From Mycolicibacterium sediminis (GTDB lineage: Bacteria > Actinomycetota > Actinomycetes > Mycobacteriales > Mycobacteriaceae), in assembly GCF_010731735.1 (NCBI RefSeq), contig NZ_AP022588.1, forward strand, positions 3,782,001-3,846,000: a stretch of 64,000 bases of DNA. The letters run 5' to 3'. Both the position numbers and the translations under genes were made by a program. Under the pieces are notes generated by a model. That model ran no database searches and was not told the DNA's origin. It saw only the letters and a program-made list of their open reading frames with translations. Positions 42,088 to 49,713 of this stretch are shown piece after piece (positions within the stretch are counted from its first letter, which is position 1; each line of letters opens with the position of its first letter).

Positions 42088-42999
42088 ATGACCACTCCGT
42101 CCGGGACCACACACGCCGAGACCACACACGCCGAGACCGCGCCGTGGACACTGGCGGATCTCCTCGACATCTTCGACGTCCAGCCCGACGGCACCGACCG
42201 GTTCACCGGCCGGACCGGCATCGTCGGCGCCGACGAGCGACAGGTCGTCGAGGGCACCCAGGTCCTCGGGCAGGCCATCGTGGCCGTGGCGAAGCGGTTC
42301 CCCGGCAAGTCGGTACGGGCGGTGTCGGCGGTGTTCTCCCGCGCGGTGCTCGTCGGCCCGCCCGTGGAGCTGTCGATCGACGTGATCGCGGAGGGGCGCA
42401 CCACCGCGACCGCTGTCGTGTCGGCCAGTCAGAACGGCAGGCGGGCGATCACGGTCACGGTCTTCACCGACGTCCCGTCCGACGACGTGATCCGGCACCA
42501 GCTGCCGCGTCCGGCGGTCACCGCGCCCGCCGACGCCCACGACGCCGGCATGCCGATGGTGGGCAGGCAGGTGCGGCTGGTCGACGTCGTCGACGTCAAC
42601 AGCCCCGACGAGGTCGGACCGCCGGAACTGCACGCCTGGCTGCACTACGACCCGGTGCCGGAACGCGACGACCTCGCCAAGGCGCTGGTCGCGTACTTCA
42701 CCGGCCACCTCGGCATCTCGACGACCATGCGCGCGCACGAGGGGATCGGCACCAGTCAGGCGCACCTCACCGTGTCGACGGCGCCGATGACGATCGGCGT
42801 CAGCTTCCACGAGCCGTTCAGCTGGACCGACTGGCTGCTCTACACCCACGACAGCACCCAGGTCGGCGCGGGCATGTCCTACGTCCGCGGCACGGTGCAC
42901 ACCGAGGACGGGGAGCTGATCGCGTCGTTCACCCAGGACGCGATGATCCGTCCGCTGCGCACCACCGACACCTCCATCGACGCGGCCGCGCGACTCTAG
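42088..42999 (+). CDS. Acyl-CoA thioesterase, double hotdog
   Basis: A 303-residue thioesterase-like protein of the TesB/MaoC-like hotdog superfamily. GQAIVAVAKRFPGKSVRAVS in the first hotdog and GTSQAHLTVSTAPMTIGVSF, SWTDWLLYTHDSTQVGAGMSYVRG (split as SWTDWLLYTHDSTQ and VGAGMSYVRG) in the second. Such proteins release free acids from acyl-CoA. It starts at ATG 42088 after GGGAAGGG; a TTHAE duplication (from two 15-base repeats) marks the N-terminus. It lies divergent from the TetR gene and followed nine bases later by DUF427. Confidence 0.86.
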   Translation: MTTPSGTTHAETTHAETAPWTLADLLDIFDVQPDGTDRFTGRTGIVGADERQVVEGTQVLGQAIVAVAKRFPGKSVRAVSAVFSRAVLVGPPVELSIDVIAEGRTTATAVVSASQNGRRAITVTVFTDVPSDDVIRHQLPRPAVTAPADAHDAGMPMVGRQVRLVDVVDVNSPDEVGPPELHAWLHYDPVPERDDLAKALVAYFTGHLGISTTMRAHEGIGTSQAHLTVSTAPMTIGVSFHEPFSWTDWLLYTHDSTQVGAGMSYVRGTVHTEDGELIASFTQDAMIRPLRTTDTSIDAAARL

Positions 43000-43008
43000 G
43001 AGCACGCG

Positions 43009-43695
43009 GTGAGCCTGGTCGCCGGTCATGGTCCGCTGAGTTCGCGGCGCGCCGGATGGTTCGTCCCTCCCGTGGAGGGTTCGCCGACGTTCGTCGAGCC
43101 GCATCCGCGCCGGGTCCGAGGGATCCGGGACGGGGTGTCGGTGATCGACACCGAACGGGCGCTGCTGGTGCACCGCGAGGGCCGTCCGCTGAGCTACGCG
43201 TTCCCGGTCGACGCGGTGGGAGACGTTGCAGCGAAGCCGGTTGCGGAGGCGCCGGGGTACGTCGAGGTGCCGTGGGACGCGATGGAGGCCTGGACGGAGG
43301 AGGGTAGGCGCCTCGTCCACTACCCGCCGAATCCCTACCACCGGGTGGACTGCAGGCCGACGCGTCGCCGCCTGACGGTGACCGTCGCGGGCGTGACCCT
43401 CGTCGACACCGACGACACCGTCGTCGTCTTCGAGACCGCACTCGCACCACGCCTCTACGTCGACCCGAGGCACGTCCGGACCGACCTGCTGCGCGCCACG
43501 GACACCTCGAGCTACTGCAACTACAAGGGCGAGGCGACGTACTGGGCCGCGGTGGTCGGCGACCGCCGGGTGCCCGACGTCGGGTGGAGCTACCGCGACC
43601 CGCTGCCGGAGTCCGAGCAGATCCGCGGCTTCCTCAGCTTCGAGAGCCCCGAGGCGGACGTCGCCGCCGACCTGCCGGCTCAGACCTTGAGATAA
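43009..43695 (+). CDS. DUF427 protein with two domain copies
   Basis: A 228-residue protein with two DUF427-like units: residues 28-75 (VEPHPRRVRGIRDGVSVIDT) and about 125-200 (LTVTVAGVTLVDTDDTVVVF, then YNYK-like CNYKGEATYWAAVV and VGWSYRDPLPE). The second keeps the DUF427 hallmarks TSxYCNYKG and W-x-Y-x-x-P. The function is unknown. It is nine bases after the thioesterase and likely on the same mRNA. The last 16 bases overlap the convergent SDR gene. Confidence 0.85.
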   Translation: MSLVAGHGPLSSRRAGWFVPPVEGSPTFVEPHPRRVRGIRDGVSVIDTERALLVHREGRPLSYAFPVDAVGDVAAKPVAEAPGYVEVPWDAMEAWTEEGRRLVHYPPNPYHRVDCRPTRRRLTVTVAGVTLVDTDDTVVVFETALAPRLYVDPRHVRTDLLRATDTSSYCNYKGEATYWAAVVGDRRVPDVGWSYRDPLPESEQIRGFLSFESPEADVAADLPAQTLR

Positions 43696-44501
43696 CCCTT
43701 GTCGGCGGGGATCTGCGCCGCGGTGATCAGTGACGACGAGTCGCCCGCCAGCCAGACCACGATGTCGGAGACCAGGTCCGGCGCGGCGAGCGAGTCGGTG
43801 GGCAGCGCGCCGGGGGAGAAGCTGTGGATGAAGGTCGGATGGTCGGCGAACATCTGGTACATCGACAGGTCGTTGGCCATGGGGGTGTCGGTGCCGTAGG
43901 GGTGCACCGAGTTGACCCGGATGCCGTACCCACCCAGTTCGACGGCGAGCGAGTTGGTGAGGCCGACGACGCCGAACTTCGAGGCGCTGTAGTGCCCGCA
44001 GCCGGGGACGGCCTTGATCCCGGCGGCGGAGCTGATGGTGACGATCGATCCGCCGTTGCCGGCCTCGATCATCGCGGGGACGGTGGCCTTGACGGTGTTC
44101 CACACGCCGGTGAGGTTGGTGTCGATGGTGTCCTGCCACTGCTGGGCCGAGATCTCCCACAGGCGGCCCCAGTTCAGCACCCCGGCGTTGGCCACGACCA
44201 CGTCGAGGCGGCCGAACCGATCGACGGCGTCGGCGACGAGGCGCTGCTGGCCCTCGAGGTCGCGCACGTCTAGTTCCCTGGCGACGATCGTCCGGCCCTC
44301 GTCCTCGACCAGGCGGACGGTCTCGGCGAGGTCCTCCGCCGAGGCGGGTGCGTACCCGTTGTGCTCGGCGACGGGCCCGCACGCGTCGAGGGCGACGACG
44401 TCGGCGCCCGCCCTGGCGAGGCGCACGCAGTGCGAGCGGCCCTGTCCCCGTGCGGCACCGGTGACGTAGGCGACGCGGCCGGCCAGCGAGGTGTCACTCA
44501 T
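43680..44501 (-). CDS. Mycofactocin-type SDR family oxidoreductase
   Basis: A 273-residue SDR with the sequence pattern of the mycofactocin-coupled group: GAARGQGRSHCVRLARAGADVV with an extended NAD loop (CGPVAEHNGYAPASAEDLAET split as CGPVAEHNGY and APASAEDLAET), Ser in TISSAAG, and Tyr-x3-Lys in YSASK. Members hold NAD tightly and pass electrons to mycofactocin, an RiPP redox cofactor; alcohols, including steroid-like and terpene ones, are common substrates. The ATG overlaps the stop of the BVMO gene (ATGA), so alcohol oxidation and oxygen insertion enzymes are coupled. No mft genes lie in the window. Confidence 0.9.
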   Translation of the reverse strand: MSDTSLAGRVAYVTGAARGQGRSHCVRLARAGADVVALDACGPVAEHNGYAPASAEDLAETVRLVEDEGRTIVARELDVRDLEGQQRLVADAVDRFGRLDVVVANAGVLNWGRLWEISAQQWQDTIDTNLTGVWNTVKATVPAMIEAGNGGSIVTISSAAGIKAVPGCGHYSASKFGVVGLTNSLAVELGGYGIRVNSVHPYGTDTPMANDLSMYQMFADHPTFIHSFSPGALPTDSLAAPDLVSDIVVWLAGDSSSLITAAQIPADKGYLKV

Positions 44502-46036
44502 GCCGTCTGCTCCCGAGAGAAGTGATAGTCGGTGAGGGGTGATCGTCGGGCGAATCGGCGTGCGGCGGTGATGGTCTGGGGCCGGTGGTAGACGGTCTCG
44601 CGCCGCGAGTTGACGAAGTAGGTGTTGAGGCCGGGGTTGCACTCGGTGAAGTAGAGGTGCGCGGTGCGCCCACGGCGGGCCATGAGGGCGTTCCAGCGGT
44701 TGAACGCATCGGGCGCGACTTCGGCGACGTGGTCGCCGCGGCGGCGGGTCTCGTCGATGACTCGCACCGCGTGCGCGGCGATCGTCTCGACGAAGTCCGG
44801 CCAGGCGAAGCCGACGAAGCCGTTGGGGCCGACGATCTCCCACCGGTTCGGCAGCCGGGGGTGGGCGGAGCCGGCGTAGCTCTGCAGGCCGTGCGCGCGG
44901 TAGTAGGCGGCGAGGTCGAATCCGTCGGAGCCCAGCACCGTTCCGGTGCGGTAGGTCTCGGGGTCGGTCCACAGCTCGTAGCCCGTGGCGAGGACGATCA
45001 GGTCCGCGGGATGCTCGCGGCCGTCGACGGTGCGGACGCCGTCGCGGGTGATCCGCTCGATCGGCGTGGTGACGAGATGGGTGGTCGGGTCGTTCAGCGC
45101 GGGCAGGAAGGCGCTCGAGATCACCGGCCGCTTCGCCATGATGCCGTACCGGGGCACGAGGGCGGCCCGCGTCGCGGGGTCGGCGACCACGGCGCGGAGC
45201 AGCAGCCGGTACAGCGCGCGGCAATACGCGTCGTACCACGGCATCACGCGCACCAGCACCCTCGACGGGAGACGGGAGAACACGTGCACGATGGGCGCGA
45301 TCATCGCGACGTCCATCAGCAGGCGTCCGGCCGCGTTGACGCCGGCGACCACGCCGGGCAGGCGCAGGACGCGACGCATCAGCGGGGGGATGTCGAAGTC
45401 GACCTTCGGCAGGATCCACGCCGGCGTGCGCTGGTACACCTCGAGGCTGGCGGCCTCTCCGGAGAGCGCCGCGGCGATCTGCACACCGCTCGATCCGGTG
45501 CCGATCACCGCCACCCTCTTGCCGCGGGGGTCGTACGCGTCGTCCCAGGCGTTGGGGCGCAGTACCGTTCCGGCGAAGTCGGAGAGTCCGTCGACGTCCA
45601 CGGTGTCCTTGGCGTTCACGTAGCCGCCCACCGAGCTGATCAGGAACCGGGCCGTCGTCCCGCCGCCGTCGGCGAACTCGAGGCGCCAGAGCCCGGCGGC
45701 GTCGTCCCAGTGCTGCCGGACCACCTCGGTGTTCGGCACCAGTAGCGGGTACAGGCCCAGCGTCGCCGCGGTGTCCCGCAGGTAGCGGTGGATCTCCGGC
45801 CCGGGTGCGAACAGCCTCGACCAGTCGGGGTTCGGCGCGAACGACAGCTGATACCAGAGCGTGGGGATGTCGACGGCGAGCCCGGGGTAGTGGTTGTCCC
45901 GCCACGTTCCGCCGAAGTCGTCGCCCCGCTCCAGGATCACGACGTCGTCGATGCCCCTGCGGCGCAGCAGGTGTGCGGCGGCGATGCCACCGGGCCCGGC
46001 GCCGATGATCGCCACCTCGTGGTCGGCGTCAGCCAT
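44498..46036 (-). CDS. Flavin monooxygenase, Baeyer-Villiger-like
   Basis: A 512-residue class B flavoprotein. FAD Rossmann motif IGAGPGGIAAAHLL (Gly12-Pro-Gly-Gly), NADPH motif VIGTGSSGVQIAAAL and the linker FGGTWRDNHYPG. The BVMO fingerprint FxGxxxHxxxW is present as F154-A-G-T-V-L-R160-P-N-A-W164: Arg replaces the His. ATG 46036 is chosen because GGAGG lies five bases before it; a GTG six bases upstream would be too close. It oxidises a ketone to an ester if BVMO, or a hetero-atom if FMO-like. It is co-expressed with the SDR (ATGA) and follows its TetR (8-base overlap). Confidence 0.88.
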   Translation of the reverse strand: MADADHEVAIIGAGPGGIAAAHLLRRRGIDDVVILERGDDFGGTWRDNHYPGLAVDIPTLWYQLSFAPNPDWSRLFAPGPEIHRYLRDTAATLGLYPLLVPNTEVVRQHWDDAAGLWRLEFADGGGTTARFLISSVGGYVNAKDTVDVDGLSDFAGTVLRPNAWDDAYDPRGKRVAVIGTGSSGVQIAAALSGEAASLEVYQRTPAWILPKVDFDIPPLMRRVLRLPGVVAGVNAAGRLLMDVAMIAPIVHVFSRLPSRVLVRVMPWYDAYCRALYRLLLRAVVADPATRAALVPRYGIMAKRPVISSAFLPALNDPTTHLVTTPIERITRDGVRTVDGREHPADLIVLATGYELWTDPETYRTGTVLGSDGFDLAAYYRAHGLQSYAGSAHPRLPNRWEIVGPNGFVGFAWPDFVETIAAHAVRVIDETRRRGDHVAEVAPDAFNRWNALMARRGRTAHLYFTECNPGLNTYFVNSRRETVYHRPQTITAARRFARRSPLTDYHFSREQTA

Positions 46037-46628
46037 GTCCACCTCCGGTCAGTCCCGTGACCGCGAACTCGGTCACGAATCGTCGTACGGCACGGGGGCT
46101 GTCGAGATTGACCCCCATCGGGGGAAGCAGCTCGAAGCTGAACAGGATCCGCACGATCCACTCGGCGGCGCGCCCCGGATCGATGCCCGGGGACACCTCG
46201 CCGTGCGACTGCGCCGCCTTGACGCGGGGCTTCCACAGCGCGACGGCGCGATTCGCGACGTCGTCACCGTCGTTGCGCAGCAGCAGGACCAGGATGCTCT
46301 CGTTGATGCCGCCCGCCATCGCGTGGTCCGACCGCTGCCGGTGGGCGCACACCAGCAGCGCCGCGGCGGCGATCTGGTCGACGAGCGTCGTCGCCCCCGA
46401 CATCTCCTCGGCCATCCTGTCGACGAACGCCGACGCGAGATGGTCGAGGGCGACCCTGATCGCGTGGTCGCGGCTACCGAACGCGTTGTGGACCGTGCCC
46501 CGCGAGACTCCCGCGGCGTCGGCGACGGCGGTCAGCGTGAACTGGCGGGGGCCCAGCCGCCGCAGCGTGCCCGCGGTCGCGTCGAGCAGTGCCGGGGAGG
46601 TGGTCCGTCCGGACGCCGCGTCGCGCAC
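46029..46628 (-). CDS. TetR-family regulator of the BVMO-SDR operon
   Basis: A 199-residue repressor with HTH in residues 12-55 (FTLTAVADAAGVSRGTVHNAFGSRDH split as FTLTAVADAAGV and SRGTVHNAFGSRDH). The C-terminal half is helical with RAAEWIVRILFSFELLPPMG, common in TetR proteins near monooxygenases. It starts with GTG six bases after a reverse-strand -10 (TAATGT), leaderless, right below a 27-bp dyad. It is the first gene of TetR-BVMO-SDR, so autorepression would also control the enzymes. Confidence 0.9.
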   Translation of the reverse strand: MRDAASGRTTSPALLDATAGTLRRLGPRQFTLTAVADAAGVSRGTVHNAFGSRDHAIRVALDHLASAFVDRMAEEMSGATTLVDQIAAAALLVCAHRQRSDHAMAGGINESILVLLLRNDGDDVANRAVALWKPRVKAAQSHGEVSPGIDPGRAAEWIVRILFSFELLPPMGVNLDSPRAVRRFVTEFAVTGLTGGGHG

Positions 46629-46655
46629 TTGAACACATTAGCGACATGTGTTCAA
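46629..46655. promoter_or_regulatory. 27-bp dyad, operator of the BVMO-SDR operon
   Basis: TTGAACACA (46629-46637) and TGTGTTCAA (46647-46655) are perfect nine-base arms with a nine-base spacer. The arm adjacent to the TetR start includes its -10 (TAATGT, reverse strand 46640-46635). Binding would block the promoter. Confidence 0.78.
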
Positions 46656-46660
46656 CGAGG

Positions 46661-47209
46661 TCAATGCCGACCGGGTCCGACGTCCCAGGCGTGGTGCACC
46701 ACGTCGTGCAGGTGGTAGACCGCGATCGTCGCCACCGTGAACTCACTTCCGTTGCTGCGCAACCCCCGTCGTGACCACAGGCCGTCGCGGACCGAGGCGT
46801 AGACGTCGGCGACGCGGTGCGCGGCCGATGCGAGGTCCCGTGCGACGACGGCAGGCTCCTGTGACGCGTAGTCGTCGGCCACCGCGGTCGCGTCCTGATC
46901 CCAGTTGGGGAACACGGGGTCGTCCTCGGTGAGCATCAGCGTCACCCGGGTCTCGAAGACGCGGTGGACGTCGCGGACGTGACAGCCGTACTCCAGCACC
47001 GACCAGGTCGACGGCCGGGGCCGTGCCGCCGCGTCCGGCGCGGCCAACCGGCCGCTCCACTGGTCGGCGTCACGGCGGACGACCTCGGCCACCTCGGCGT
47101 AGCCCACCGTCGAGGCGTCGAAACCGCAGTCGGGACAGGGGCGTTCGAGGACCCAGGTCCAGTCCTTGGTGTCGGGCTGGATCGCGTCGTCGCCGCGGCC
47201 CACCGTCAT
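46661..47209 (-). CDS. DinB-like metal-binding protein
   Basis: A 182-residue DinB/YfiT-like four-helix protein. A short Cys pair (PCPDCGFD) near the start is followed by WSVLEYGCHVRDVHRVFE and YHLHDVVHHAWDVG, supplying the histidines usual for the metal site (one early His and HxxxH late). DinB-fold enzymes include mycothiol-dependent transferases, a possible role in this lineage. The ATG overlaps the stop of the zinc peptidase gene (ATGA), matching the conserved Rv2574-Rv2575 order in mycobacteria, as I recall it. Confidence 0.82.
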   Translation of the reverse strand: MTVGRGDDAIQPDTKDWTWVLERPCPDCGFDASTVGYAEVAEVVRRDADQWSGRLAAPDAAARPRPSTWSVLEYGCHVRDVHRVFETRVTLMLTEDDPVFPNWDQDATAVADDYASQEPAVVARDLASAAHRVADVYASVRDGLWSRRGLRSNGSEFTVATIAVYHLHDVVHHAWDVGPGRH

Positions 47210-48111
47210 CCCTGGTGCAGGTCCTGTGCGCTGAACGTGTCGCACGAGTCGGGCTGACCCGTCTGGTAGCCCTCGGTGAACCAGTACTGGCGGCCCGCCG
47301 ACGATCCGTGCGTCCACGACTCTGGGCTGACCCGCCCGGTGGCCGACTCCTGGATGCGGTCGTCGCCGACCGAGGCCGCGGCGGACAGGGCGTCGGCGAT
47401 GTCCTTCTCCGTGAGCGGCTCCAGGAAGGGCTCGCCGGTGCTCTCCTGCTTGGTGATGGCGGCGTAGTGGGCCCACACGCCGGCGTAGCAGTCCGCCTGC
47501 AGTTCGGTGCGCACGCCCCCGCCCTCGGGGCCGGTCGGGTCCTGCTGCGCACGGCCGAGGTCGCCCTTGAGGTCCTGGACGTGGTGGCCGAACTCGTGGG
47601 CCACCACGTACTCCTTGGCCAGCGGCCCACCGCTGGAGCCGAACTGGGTGGTCAACTCCTCGAAGAAGGCCGTGTCGAAGTAGGCGGTCTGGTCGCCCGG
47701 GCAGTAGAACGGCCCGACCTCGGTGGTGGCCGGCCCGCACGCCGTGCTCACGCTGCCGGTGAACAACTCGACCGACGGCCGCGTGTAGTCGGGCATCAGC
47801 TGGGCCCACACCGCGTCGACGGAGTTGCCGGTGGCCACCACGCGGCACTGGTCGATGGTGTTGGCGTCCTGCGCGGTCTTGCACTGGCTCAGGTCGAAGC
47901 CCGGGGTCTGCACGCCCTGCGAGTCGTACTCGCCGGTCCCGCCCTGCGGCAGTCCGACGGTGCCGGGATCGACGCCGAGGAACAGGGCGACCACCATGAT
48001 GATGAGCCCGCCGACGCCGCCGCCGATCGCGATGCCACGGCCACCGCCACCGCCGCCACCACTCGACCTGGTGGTGCTGGTGTCGATCTGGATGCCCTCG
48101 TTGAAGGTCAC
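47206..48111 (-). CDS. Neutral zinc metallopeptidase (YpfJ/KPN_02809 family)
   Basis: A 301-residue membrane-anchored peptidase: Gly-rich start, one helix (about 27-46), then the catalytic region with zinc-binding HEFGHH (His172, Glu173, His176) and the downstream third ligand region ELQADCYAGVW. The Cys residues (CKTAQDANTIDQC, CPGD, CDTF) suggest disulphides outside the membrane. The family substrate is unknown. GTG start. It is the upstream partner of the DinB-like gene. Confidence 0.9.
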   Translation of the reverse strand: MTFNEGIQIDTSTTRSSGGGGGGGRGIAIGGGVGGLIIMVVALFLGVDPGTVGLPQGGTGEYDSQGVQTPGFDLSQCKTAQDANTIDQCRVVATGNSVDAVWAQLMPDYTRPSVELFTGSVSTACGPATTEVGPFYCPGDQTAYFDTAFFEELTTQFGSSGGPLAKEYVVAHEFGHHVQDLKGDLGRAQQDPTGPEGGGVRTELQADCYAGVWAHYAAITKQESTGEPFLEPLTEKDIADALSAAASVGDDRIQESATGRVSPESWTHGSSAGRQYWFTEGYQTGQPDSCDTFSAQDLHQG

Positions 48112-48194
48112 TTCTCGCTCCGTCCCAGTTCACCGGTCGTTCACCGGCGTGGCGCCGGGGAGGCTGGGCGCCAGCCGCGTTCAGCTTCCCACAC

Positions 48195-48200
48195 TACGAT
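48195..48200 (+). promoter_or_regulatory. -10 element, leaderless esterase gene
   Basis: TACGAT ends six bases before the GTG at 48207; no ribosome-binding site. The element sits in the divergent gap to the zinc peptidase gene. Confidence 0.5.
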
Positions 48201-48206
48201 TCAGCC

Positions 48207-49703
48207 GTGGCCGCACAGCGCGAATCGACGGACTCGACCGTCGCGCACACCGGGTACGGCGCGCTGCGGGGGACCGTCGAGGGCGGCGTCGGCGTGTGGC
48301 GTGGCATCCCGTACGCCGAGCAGCCGCTCGGGTCGCGACGGTTCGCGGCGCCCGCCGAGCCGCGACCGTGGTCGGGGGTGCGCGACGCCATCGAGCACGG
48401 ACCGCTGCCCCCGCAGGGCCGGTCGTTCGTGGGCGGCGGTCGAGACGACCCGAAGATCCGCGACGAGGCCTGTCTGACGCTGACGGTGTGGTCGCCGGAC
48501 CCGCGCGGCAACCTGCCGGTGATGGTGTGGATCCCCGGTGGGGCGTTCGTCTACGGCGCGGGCCAGCTGCAGCTGTACAACGGGTCGCGGCTGGCGGCGA
48601 ACGGCGACGTCGTGGTCGTCAACGTGACCTACCGGCTCGGCGTGTTCGGCGGGTTCGACCTCGGCGCCCTCGGCGACGGCTTCGACGACAACCTGTGCCT
48701 GCGGGACCAGTTGGCCGCGCTGGCCTGGGTGCGGGAGAACATCGCCGCGTTCGGCGGCGATCCCGACCGCGTCACCGTGTTCGGCGAATCCGCGGGTGCG
48801 ACATCGGTTCTCGCGTTGCTCGCGAGTCCGGCCGCGCGGGGTCTGTTCACCCGTGCGATCGCGCAGAGCCCGGCGCTGCCGCTGATCGCCGACCGCGAGA
48901 CCCGGGCCCGGCGCGCCCACGCCTTCCTCGACCGCCTCGGCGTCGGCGTCGACGAGGTCAAGGCGCTGCCGCAGCGCCGGCTGCGGCGGGCGGCGGGGGA
49001 GTTGCAGGCGCAGAGCGTCGACGACAGCCCGGTCCTGGCCTACGGCCTGACCCACGGGGTGGACCTGCTGCCGCACCATCCGATCGACGCCGCGCGGATG
49101 GGCGCCGTGTCCGACGTGCCGTTGATCGTCGGCACCAACACCCACGAGGCGTCGATGTTCGCGTGGGGCAAGCCCCCGATGCTGCCGACCACGCTGGCCG
49201 GCATCGACGCCTACTTCGCGCGCACCGCACCCGACGCCCAGCCCGGGGTGCTCGCGGCGTACCCGGCCTACCCCCGGCGCAGCGCACTGGTGGCGATCGG
49301 CGCGGACGCGATGTTCGGCGCGCCGACGTGGGCGTTCGCCGACGCCTACAGCGGTCGGGCTCCGACGCACGTGTACCGCTTCGACCACACCACGTGGACC
49401 CTGCGGGCCCTGGGTCTCGGCGCGACGCACGGCAGCGAGATCGTCCACGTGCAGCACAGCTACTCGTCCTACCTGGGCCGCAAGCTGCACCCACTCGGTC
49501 GGAGGGTCCTCCCGGCCGTGGGCCGGCGGATGCAGCGCACCTGGCTCGACTTCGCCAAGGGCAGGCTCGGCGTGCAGGAGGGCGGCGAGTGGCCGCTCTA
49601 CGACGACCGGGACCGGCGCACCCGGGTCATCCGATCGACCAGGGACGACACCGTCGCCGACCCCGACCGGGTCCGGCGCGCGGCGTGGGAGGGCCTGTAC
49701 TGA
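48207..49703 (+). CDS. Type B carboxylesterase
   Basis: A 498-residue carboxylesterase/lipase of the cholinesterase type. The active Ser lies in FGESAGATS (Ser195); GVFGGFDLG and AAFGGDPDRVTV are typical surroundings, and Glu and His follow in the C-terminal half (GTNTHEASMFAWG; ATHGSEI). The oxyanion motif, usually HGGG, reads IPGGAFVYG. A broad esterase on lipid or xenobiotic esters is likely. Leaderless GTG start. The stop is eleven bases before the convergent ketopantoate-reductase-like gene. Confidence 0.9.
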   Translation: MAAQRESTDSTVAHTGYGALRGTVEGGVGVWRGIPYAEQPLGSRRFAAPAEPRPWSGVRDAIEHGPLPPQGRSFVGGGRDDPKIRDEACLTLTVWSPDPRGNLPVMVWIPGGAFVYGAGQLQLYNGSRLAANGDVVVVNVTYRLGVFGGFDLGALGDGFDDNLCLRDQLAALAWVRENIAAFGGDPDRVTVFGESAGATSVLALLASPAARGLFTRAIAQSPALPLIADRETRARRAHAFLDRLGVGVDEVKALPQRRLRRAAGELQAQSVDDSPVLAYGLTHGVDLLPHHPIDAARMGAVSDVPLIVGTNTHEASMFAWGKPPMLPTTLAGIDAYFARTAPDAQPGVLAAYPAYPRRSALVAIGADAMFGAPTWAFADAYSGRAPTHVYRFDHTTWTLRALGLGATHGSEIVHVQHSYSSYLGRKLHPLGRRVLPAVGRRMQRTWLDFAKGRLGVQEGGEWPLYDDRDRRTRVIRSTRDDTVADPDRVRRAAWEGLY

Positions 49704-49713
49704 CCCGCGGCGC

